From Palsa-459 sp035510855 (GTDB taxonomy: Bacteria; Actinomycetota; Acidimicrobiia; Acidimicrobiales; RAAP-2): a stretch of 15,618 nucleotides of DNA. The translations under genes were made by a program, and so were the position numbers. This document shows positions 1 to 5,787 of the stretch, in pieces. Below the pieces are notes generated by a model. That model saw only the letters and a program-made list of their open reading frames with translations, had not been told where the DNA came from and made no database searches. The DNA lies in assembly GCA_035510855.1 (NCBI GenBank), contig DATKGG010000034.1, positions 1 through 15,618 of the forward strand. The letters run 5' to 3'. Each line of letters begins with the position of its first letter. Positions within the stretch are counted from its first letter, which is position 1.

Positions 1-42
1 ACGAAGCTGACCAAGGACCCGGACGCCTGGCAGCCACGCTGA
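1..42 (+). CDS. C-terminal tail of an unidentified protein (partial)
   Basis: Frame 1 is open from the left edge to a TGA at 40-42 and encodes TKLTKDPDAWQPR. All codons but one (cca) end in G or C, as in the neighbouring genes, so this is probably the real 3' end of a gene. It stops two bases before the GTG start of the RNase HI gene, which suggests one transcript. The 13 residues do not identify the family, and no function is proposed. Confidence 0.5.
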   Translation, partial: TKLTKDPDAWQPR

Positions 43-44
43 GC

Positions 45-488
45 GTGCGACGGGTGCACACCGACGGCGCGTGCCGCGGCAATCCTGGACCCGGGGGATG
101 GGCGTGGGCCGACGACCGCGGCGCGTACGCGTCGGGCCACGACCCCCGGACCACCAACCAGCGCATGGAGATCACCGCAGCGCTCGAAGCACTGCGCGAT
201 CACGCGGGCTCTGGGCCCATCGAGATCGTGAGCGACTCCACCTACGTCGTCAACTGCTTCCGGGACCGCTGGTACGAGGGCTGGCGTCGCCGGTCGTGGA
301 AGAACACCCAGGGCAAGCCCGTCGCGAACCGCGACCTGTGGGAGCCGCTGATCGAGGTCGCCACCGCCGAGGGCGTTGACGTCACCTTCAGTTGGGTGAA
401 GGGGCACTCCGGCGACAAGATGAACGACCTCGTCGACGAGCTCGCGACGAGGGCTGCGGACACCGGCCTCGGCGTCGCGAGCGCTTGA
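45..488 (+). CDS. rnhA: Ribonuclease HI
   Basis: Cytoplasmic endonuclease that cuts the RNA strand of RNA-DNA hybrids such as R-loops and primer remnants, using two metal ions. At 147 residues it is close to the usual bacterial length of about 150. The N-terminal TDGACRGNPGPGGWAW block is the family signature. The catalytic carboxylates can be placed at Asp7, Glu42 (in MEITAALEAL), Asp64 (in VSDSTYVVN) and Asp131 (in LVDELA), with the catalytic-loop His at 121 (WVKGHSGDKMN). The basic, Trp-rich helix at 75-86 is the substrate-binding handle found in E. coli-type enzymes. GTG at 45 is the only sensible start, because the signature begins five residues in. The gene follows the upstream stop by two bases, so it is probably translated from a shared message. 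Family assignment is secure. Confidence 0.96.
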   Translation: MRRVHTDGACRGNPGPGGWAWADDRGAYASGHDPRTTNQRMEITAALEALRDHAGSGPIEIVSDSTYVVNCFRDRWYEGWRRRSWKNTQGKPVANRDLWEPLIEVATAEGVDVTFSWVKGHSGDKMNDLVDELATRAADTGLGVASA

Positions 489-522
489 CAGAGTCAGAAG
501 GGCAAATCGAGATCGGTAGGCT
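485..522 (+). promoter_or_regulatory. Candidate promoter for the lpdA operon
   Basis: A perfect TTGACA lies at 485-490, overlapping the rnhA stop, and a TANNNT hexamer, TAGGCT, lies at 517-522. The 26-base gap between them is too long for one classical sigma-70 promoter. The more likely element is therefore TAGGCT, as an actinobacterial -10, with transcription starting near 529 and a leader of about 35 bases before the lpdA start. This rests on sequence match only. Confidence 0.3.
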
Positions 523-563
523 CGGTGACGGATCGGACGATGTGCCGACCGGAAGGGACCCGC

Positions 564-1979
564 ATGCCCGCGCAGCTCTCGAACCACGACGTCGTCGTCA
601 TCGGCGGCGGTCCGGGCGGCTACGCGGCGGCGCTCTATGGGGCATCCGCAGGGCTCAACGTCGCGATCGTCGAGCGAGACAAGGTCGGCGGCACGTGCCT
701 GCACCGGGGCTGCGTCCCGGCAAAGGAGTTCCTCGAGACCGCCCACGTGCACCGGACGCTGCGCCACGCGGGTGACTTCGGCTTCACGACGGGCGAGATC
801 ACGACCGACTTCGCCGTCAGCCAGCAGCGCAAGCAGGCCGTGGTCGACGGCCTCTTCAAGGGACTGAGCGGGCTCCTGTCGGGCCGGAAGGTGACAGTCG
901 TGACGGGCACGGGGCGCCTGCGCGCGGACCGGACCGTCGAGATCGTCGACGGCGATGACGCGGGTTCGATCCTGACCGCGCCCTCGGTGATCCTCGCCGC
1001 GGGATCGGTGCCGCGGACCCTTCCGGGGTTCGAGGTCGACGGCAGGCTCGTCTACACGTCCGACGAGTTCTTGGAGCTGTCCGTGCTGCCCGCGAGCGCC
1101 GCGGTCATCGGCGGCGGCGCCATCGGCTGCGAGTTCGCCTCGATGCTCGTGGACATGGGTGTCAGCGTCACCGTCCTCGAGGCACTCCCCTCGATCCTCG
1201 TCGGCTGCGACGCCGACGTCGCCTCGGTCGTCCAGCGTGCGTTCAAGAAGAAGGGCATCGACATCCGGACCAGCGCGAAGGTCACCGGCCATGTCCCCTC
1301 GGCGACGGGGACCTCGATCACCCTCGAGGGCGCCGACCCTGTGACGGTCGACTGCGTCATCGTGTCGGTGGGTCGCCGGCCCTGCACCGACGGGCTGGTT
1401 GACGACGGCACTGGCGTCGTCCTCGACGCGCGCGGCTTCGTCGTCGCCGACTCGCTCATGCGGACGGGCGCACCAGGCGTCTACGCCGTGGGCGATCTCG
1501 TCGCGGACACCCCGCAGCTCGCCCACGTGGGGTTCGCCGAGGCGATCGTCGCGATCAAGGACATCCTGAAGGAGCCCGCGGTCCCCGTCGACTACGACCG
1601 CGTGCCATGGGCGATCTACTCGGACCCCGAGGTCGCGTTCTGCGGCCTGACCGAGGCGGTCGCGCGGGAGCGCGGCTACGACGTGGTCGTGAAGAAGGAC
1701 CCCTTCGCGGGCAACAGCCGCGCGAGGATCATCGGGGACACCGACGGGGTCGTGAAGGTCATCGCCGAGCGCCGTCCTGACGGGACCGCGGGCCAGCTGC
1801 TCGGTGTGCACATGGCAGGTCCCTGGGTCACCGAGCAGCTGGGCGCCGGCTACTTCGCGGTCAACTGGGAGGCGACAGCCGAGGAGGCTGCCGCGCTCAT
1901 CCAGCCGCACCCGTCGCTCTCAGAGACATTCGGCGAGACGCTGCTCGCGCTCGCCGGACGCGGCCTGCACGTTGCCTGA
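564..1979 (+). CDS. lpdA: Dihydrolipoyl dehydrogenase (E3 component)
   Basis: FAD- and NAD-dependent cytoplasmic disulfide oxidoreductase that reoxidises the dihydrolipoyl group on E2 of 2-oxo acid dehydrogenase complexes (or on glycine-cleavage H protein). Starting at ATG 564 the protein has 471 residues, typical for the family. In order it shows the FAD-binding Gly motif at 14-19 (GGGPGG), the redox disulfide Cys45/Cys50 in GGTCLHRGCVPAK, a second Rossmann NAD-binding motif (AVIGGGAIGCEFA), the GVYAVGD FAD contact, and the C-terminal interface pair His449/Glu454 in HPSLSE, which completes the active site of the partner subunit. GTG 525 and ATG 540 are in frame upstream, but ATG 564 has the purine-rich GGAAGGGA 6 bases upstream and starts just before the Rossmann fold. 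Its last eight bases overlap the E2 gene, so the two are probably translationally coupled. Confidence 0.95.
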   Translation: MPAQLSNHDVVVIGGGPGGYAAALYGASAGLNVAIVERDKVGGTCLHRGCVPAKEFLETAHVHRTLRHAGDFGFTTGEITTDFAVSQQRKQAVVDGLFKGLSGLLSGRKVTVVTGTGRLRADRTVEIVDGDDAGSILTAPSVILAAGSVPRTLPGFEVDGRLVYTSDEFLELSVLPASAAVIGGGAIGCEFASMLVDMGVSVTVLEALPSILVGCDADVASVVQRAFKKKGIDIRTSAKVTGHVPSATGTSITLEGADPVTVDCVIVSVGRRPCTDGLVDDGTGVVLDARGFVVADSLMRTGAPGVYAVGDLVADTPQLAHVGFAEAIVAIKDILKEPAVPVDYDRVPWAIYSDPEVAFCGLTEAVARERGYDVVVKKDPFAGNSRARIIGDTDGVVKVIAERRPDGTAGQLLGVHMAGPWVTEQLGAGYFAVNWEATAEEAAALIQPHPSLSETFGETLLALAGRGLHVA

Positions 1980-3156
1980 CGTCGTCTTGCCCTCGCTTGG
2001 CGAGTCGGTCACCGAGGGCATGGTCACGCGGTGGTTCAAGTCTGTCGGCGATCGCGTCGAGCGAGACGAGCCGCTCTATGAGATCTCGACGGACAAGGTC
2101 GACTCTGAGATGCCCTCGCCCGCCGCGGGGGTGCTGACCGAGATCCTCGTCGAAGAGGGCGACACCGTGGCGGTTGGCGAGCGACTGGCGATCATCGGCG
2201 ACGGCGCCAGCGCGCCGAGTGTGCCAAGCGAGGCGCCGCCGCCTGAGCCGGCAACGCCGCCGGCGGCTGCGGCAAGCGTCCGCGCCCCCGAAGCCGCACC
2301 CGAGGTCCTGGCGCCACCTCCGTCGCCCAACGGTGAGCCGACGGTGACCTCGCCTGTCGTGCGGCGAATCCTCGAAGACGCCGGACTCAACGCGGCGCGC
2401 GTGCCCGGGACAGGTCCCGGTGGCACCGTCACACGTCGCGATGCCGAGCAGGCGGTCCTGCAGCAGCCGATCGAGGACGTCGTCGTGCCGCTCACCAATG
2501 CTCGGCGCCGCATGGCGGAGCACATGACCGCGTCCGTCGCGACGTCGCCGCAGGCGTTCGTCGCCATCGAGGCGGACGGATCGGCGCTTCGCAGGATTCG
2601 TGAGCTCGGGGGCACCACCCACGACGGGGTCGTCGTCGAGCCCTCCACCGTGGTCGCCCTGGCCGTCGTGCGTGCTCTCGGGGAGTTCGAGCTGCTCAAC
2701 GCCACGCTCACCGACGAGGGCGTGGTGCTGCACCAAGGCGTCAACCTCGGCGTCGTGCTCGGGCTCGACGACGGCATGGTGGTCCCGGTCGTGCATGCCG
2801 CCGGTGGCCTCACGCTCCGGTCGCTGTCGCGCCGGGTCGCGGATCTGAAGGTGCGCACCGAGACACGACAGCTCACGACCGACGACCTGATGGACGCGAC
2901 GATCACAATCGCCGGCACCGCGTCGGACCACGTGCTCTTCAGCGTCCCGATCGTCATCCAGCCACAGGTGGCGATCATCTCGGTCGGCGCCGCGTCCCAG
3001 TGGCTCGCGCTCGAGGGGGACAAGGTCGTGTCCACCGAGCGCGTCGTCATCGGCTGCTCCTTTGATCACCGGGTCGTCGACGCCACCTACGTCACGCGAT
3101 TCCTCGACCGCGTCGCGGGGCTCCTGTCGGGCCTCGACGTCGACACCGAGCGCTGA
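1972..3156 (+). CDS. sucB: 2-oxo acid dehydrogenase E2: dihydrolipoamide acyltransferase
   Basis: Core subunit that carries the lipoyl arm and transfers the acyl group to CoA. The 394 residues fall into a lipoyl domain (about 3-77, lipoylated Lys42 in STDKVDSE), a Pro/Ala-rich linker (79-123), a peripheral subunit-binding domain (about 124-160) that docks E1 or E3, and a catalytic domain (about 170-390) with His366 and Asp370 in DHRVVD. TTG 1972 is preferred because it gives MPDVVLPSLGESV, the usual family beginning; it overlaps the lpdA stop. TTG 1987 is the alternative, and nothing upstream is in frame with conserved sequence. The sequence resembles actinobacterial succinyltransferase/acetyltransferase E2 proteins with one lipoyl domain, but the acyl substrate cannot be read from sequence and no E1 gene is in view. 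The symbol is therefore tentative. Two normally conserved stretches of the catalytic domain are altered (see findings). Confidence 0.88.
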   Translation: MPDVVLPSLGESVTEGMVTRWFKSVGDRVERDEPLYEISTDKVDSEMPSPAAGVLTEILVEEGDTVAVGERLAIIGDGASAPSVPSEAPPPEPATPPAAAASVRAPEAAPEVLAPPPSPNGEPTVTSPVVRRILEDAGLNAARVPGTGPGGTVTRRDAEQAVLQQPIEDVVVPLTNARRRMAEHMTASVATSPQAFVAIEADGSALRRIRELGGTTHDGVVVEPSTVVALAVVRALGEFELLNATLTDEGVVLHQGVNLGVVLGLDDGMVVPVVHAAGGLTLRSLSRRVADLKVRTETRQLTTDDLMDATITIAGTASDHVLFSVPIVIQPQVAIISVGAASQWLALEGDKVVSTERVVIGCSFDHRVVDATYVTRFLDRVAGLLSGLDVDTER

Positions 3157-4790
3157 TGCTGCGGGTCAGGCTCCTCGGTCGGGTTGCCTACGGCGAGGCG
3201 CTCGACCTCCAGCGCGCCCTGCAGCGCGCCCAGGACGACTACGTGCTCGTCCTCGAGCACCCTGCCGTCTACACCGCGGGCGTGCGCACGGACTCGGCGA
3301 ACGTCCTCGTGCCGGTCCACGAACTGGGCGCACCGCTCATCGCGGTTGACCGCGGCGGGGACGTCACGTTCCACGGTCCCGGCCAGGTCGTCTGCTATCC
3401 GATCGTGACGATCGGCGACGACCCCGGCGCAGGACGGGACCACGTCCACCGCCTCGAGGACGCCGTGTGCGAAGTGGTCAGGACCGAGCTCACCGGCGTC
3501 GTCGACGCAACCGTCGGCTGGCTCGAGGACCATCCTGGGGTCTGGGTCACGATCCCCGGCGAGCGACCCACCAAGGTCGCGGCGGTCGGGGTGCGCTCCA
3601 CGCGGCTCAGTGACGGAAGGCGCCGGACCCTGCACGGGATCGCGCTCAACGTCGACGTCGACCTCGCGTGGTTCGACAGGATCGTGCCGTGCGGGATCCC
3701 CGAGTTCCCCGTCACGTCGCTCCGCGAGCTCGGTTCGTCCGTCGAGGTCGACGAGATCGCCGACCGGCTGGCGAGAGCGGTGGCGCGGCGGCTGGCGCCC
3801 GACGCCCAGATCGACGTGGCGAGCGTCGACCAGGGCATCGTGGGCGCGGGGCACGAGCGGGTGGGCGTGCGTCGGCTCCGGCACGCCGGGGTGGACACCG
3901 ACCTCTCGGTCGCCCTCTCGGAGCGCAAGCCCCCCTGGCTGCGGATCCCCGCGACGATGGGCGACGACTTCCTCGCGCTCAAGCGGCTCACCAAAGACCT
4001 GCAGCTGGTCACGGTGTGCGAGGAGGCTGGCTGCCCCAACATCTTCGAGTGCTGGTCGGAAGGGACCGCGACGTTCATGGTGAACGGTGACCGGTGCACG
4101 AGGGCGTGCGGTTTCTGCCTGGTCGACACTCGCAGGCCCCTCGCCATCGACCCGACCGAGCCTGAGCGAGTCGCCGCCGCGGTCGCCCAGCTCGGCCTCA
4201 CCCACGCCGTCATCACGTGTGTCGCGCGCGATGACCTCGGTGACGGAGGCGCCGGTGCGATCGCCAACTGCGTGTCGGCGATCCGCGAGCGCAGCCCGGA
4301 CTGCGTGGTCGAGGTGCTCACCTCTGACCTGAAGGGCGACCACGCGGCGCTCGCGACCCTGCTTGCAGCGGGTCCCGACGTGCTCAACCACAACGTCGAG
4401 ACCGTCGCGCGACTGCAGCGCGCGGTGCGGCCCTCGGCGGGCTACGCGAGGAGCCTCACGGTCCTCGCCCGCGCCGCCGAGCAGGGGTTCGTGGTCAAGT
4501 CCGGGCTCATGGTGGGCCTGGGAGAGACCTTCGACGAGGTCGTGGCCACGCTCGCGGACCTCGCCGCAGTGGGCGTGCGCACCGCGACGATCGGCCAGTA
4601 TCTTCGTCCGACCGCGTCGCACCTCCCGGTCTCGCGCTATTGGGCACCCGAGGAGTTCGACGCGCTCGCGACGGCGGGGACGGCGCTCGGCCTCGCGCAC
4701 GTCCAGGCGTCCCCGCTCACGAGGTCGAGCTACCACGCTCGTGACGCGCACGCGGCCTCGGTGCCCGTCGCGCTCCGCACGGGCAGGTAA
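3156..4790 (+). CDS. lipBA: LipB-LipA fusion: octanoyltransferase / lipoyl synthase
   Basis: One uninterrupted 544-residue frame holds both enzymes of endogenous lipoate synthesis. Residues 1 to about 213 are LipB, which moves octanoyl from acyl carrier protein to the lipoyl-domain lysine. They carry RGGDVTFHGPGQ (66-77), catalytic Lys140 in TKVAAVGVR, LHGIALNV (159-166) and catalytic Cys179 in VPCGIP. Residues about 236-544 are LipA, the radical-SAM enzyme that inserts two sulfurs. The auxiliary 4Fe-4S cluster ligands are Cys288/293/299 (CX4CX5C), the SAM cluster ligands are Cys314/318/321 (CX3CX2C), and the C-terminal RSSY is at 523-526. All key residues of both enzymes are present and no stop separates them. 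The join is about 25-40 residues. GTG codons at 3861 and 3891 lie near where a separate lipA would begin, so an additional internal start is possible. ATG 3156 overlaps the E2 stop by one base (TGATG). Confidence 0.93.
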   Translation: MLRVRLLGRVAYGEALDLQRALQRAQDDYVLVLEHPAVYTAGVRTDSANVLVPVHELGAPLIAVDRGGDVTFHGPGQVVCYPIVTIGDDPGAGRDHVHRLEDAVCEVVRTELTGVVDATVGWLEDHPGVWVTIPGERPTKVAAVGVRSTRLSDGRRRTLHGIALNVDVDLAWFDRIVPCGIPEFPVTSLRELGSSVEVDEIADRLARAVARRLAPDAQIDVASVDQGIVGAGHERVGVRRLRHAGVDTDLSVALSERKPPWLRIPATMGDDFLALKRLTKDLQLVTVCEEAGCPNIFECWSEGTATFMVNGDRCTRACGFCLVDTRRPLAIDPTEPERVAAAVAQLGLTHAVITCVARDDLGDGGAGAIANCVSAIRERSPDCVVEVLTSDLKGDHAALATLLAAGPDVLNHNVETVARLQRAVRPSAGYARSLTVLARAAEQGFVVKSGLMVGLGETFDEVVATLADLAAVGVRTATIGQYLRPTASHLPVSRYWAPEEFDALATAGTALGLAHVQASPLTRSSYHARDAHAASVPVALRTGR

Positions 4791-4813
4791 CCCTGCTCGC
4801 GCGGCGCGCCGCC

Positions 4814-5560
4814 GTGACCGGGGCGCTCTCGCTCGCGGCCTGCTGTGGCGCGGCCGTGCCCCCCGCGCTCGCCACTGGCCCGACCGGCGACCCCGCGACG
4901 ATCGCGCTGGTGCGAGCCATCGCGGCGAACACGAATGCCCAGCCCGCCATCGAGATCGCCCAGTCCGGCTACATGACCGAGTCCAGCCATGTGGGGACGC
5001 CCAGATCGTTCTCGTTCAGGTGGGGCTTCGGCGGGGTGCCGAACGGCTCGGTGCGAGCCACCGAGACCATCACCTACACCCAGCTGCACGGGAAGGTTCG
5101 GTGGCTGACCGACGTGCTGCGAGCCGTGAGCCCGACCTGCCCCACGGGCCAAGCGTGTCCGCCGAGTACCTCGATCGCGCCGATCGAGCTGTTCGTGACG
5201 AAGGCCGCGGCGTTCGCGGGGGTCGTGGACGAGCCGCACGGCGTCGTCGGCTGCTTCGAGCACGAGTCGTTCAAGAGCGTCCCGTACCGAGCGGGCGAGC
5301 CGTGGTGGAGCGCCGTCGGGGACTACCGACCGAAGGTCACCCGCGGGAACCAGACGCTCGTGACCGACACCTACTCGTGGGCCGACAGCCAGCACGTGAC
5401 CGAGATCGATTCGATCAATAACAAGGAGAGGCTGTTCAGCGCGTCGGTGTTCCACGTCGCGCGCGGGCCGAGGGCGACCCAGGTCGGCTTCAGCTTCTCC
5501 CAGCACGACACCGTGCTCGCAAAGGTGCCCGCGGCGCCGCGCGTCACGCGCTGCAGTTGA
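4814..5560 (+). CDS. Probable exported protein of unknown function
   Basis: I do not recognise the family. The 248 residues have natural composition (Phe, Tyr, Trp, Ile and Lys well represented), and the mirror frames do not, so the gene is real. From GTG 4814 the N-terminus is a short hydrophobic run ending in PPALA, a good signal peptidase I site after residue 20. However, the frame is open upstream to a CTG at 4793, two or three bases after the lipBA stop. That start would add LLARRAA, giving the basic n-region a signal peptide needs, with GGCAGG about six bases ahead. LAAC at residues 7-10 also fits a lipobox, so the protein could instead be a lipoprotein. The mature part has several Cys (TCPTGQAC, VGCFEHE, RCS at the end) and looks beta-rich. 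It probably acts outside the membrane. It is the last gene of the + strand run. Confidence 0.75.
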   Translation: MTGALSLAACCGAAVPPALATGPTGDPATIALVRAIAANTNAQPAIEIAQSGYMTESSHVGTPRSFSFRWGFGGVPNGSVRATETITYTQLHGKVRWLTDVLRAVSPTCPTGQACPPSTSIAPIELFVTKAAAFAGVVDEPHGVVGCFEHESFKSVPYRAGEPWWSAVGDYRPKVTRGNQTLVTDTYSWADSQHVTEIDSINNKERLFSASVFHVARGPRATQVGFSFSQHDTVLAKVPAAPRVTRCS

Positions 5561-5707
5561 CCCCGCGGCAGCTGGACGGTCTGCCAGGCTGTGGGGCTGC
5601 GGGACCGAGACGAACTTCGCGCCCGCGGACAGCACGATGCCGAAGCCGAGCAGTGCGGTGAGCGCGGCGGCGGTGCTGCGCTGGTGAGAGGCACAGCGTG
5701 CCCGCAT
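5561..5707 (-). pseudogene. Small reading frame with one membrane helix; intact small protein or gene remnant
   Basis: On the minus strand an ATG at 5707 is preceded by GAGGGGGA, with the G-run about 4 bases upstream, an excellent ribosome binding site. The first 45 or so codons mostly end in G or C. They encode a basic start (MRARCASHQRS) followed by a hydrophobic helix, AAALTALLGFGIVLSAGAKF. The same frame then runs on without a stop through the opposite gene to 4730, but there its composition becomes the Arg/His/Asp-rich pattern of an antisense shadow. A single-base shift near 5580 would instead give a stop at 5544 and a protein of about 55 residues. It lies 80 bases downstream of metH on the same strand. 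It may be the 5' end of a lost membrane protein gene, a small protein hidden by a frameshift, or chance. No family recognised. Confidence 0.28.
5562..5603 (+). terminator. Possible hairpin terminator without U-tract
   Basis: Starting one base after the stop of the exported-protein gene, CAGC-TGG (5569-5575) can pair with CCA-g-GCTG (5584-5591) around an 8-base loop, and CCCGC (5562-5566) can pair with GCGGG (5599-5603) as an outer stem. No T-run follows, which is common for actinobacterial terminators but also makes the call weak. It sits where the + strand operon meets the minus-strand metH unit. Confidence 0.3.
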
Positions 5708-5787
5708 GGTCCCCCTCGGCGACCTCGGTGCGGGCGGCCACGCGCGACGCCACCCCGGGTTCGGCGAGTGCGCGGACTCAGTTGCCG

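Noticed and set aside
525..563. Earlier start of lpdA at GTG 525 or ATG 540
   Set aside because: They would add a 13- or 8-residue non-conserved extension, whereas ATG 564 has a suitable purine-rich ribosome binding site and the family-like N-terminus.
2200..2340. Repeat-like Pro/Ala codon run
   Set aside because: It is the flexible inter-domain linker normal for E2 proteins, not a DNA repeat element.
1897..4751. Two long minus-strand frames of 390 and 554 codons opposite the E2 and lipBA genes
   Set aside because: They are Arg/His/Asp/Val-rich with no domain motif, as expected for antisense shadows in high-GC DNA, while the + strand frames carry complete enzyme signatures.
4730..5560. Minus-strand frame continuing from 5707 through the exported-protein gene
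   Set aside because: Past about codon 48 the composition switches to the shadow pattern. The + strand frame has natural composition. Only the first part is kept as a weak candidate.
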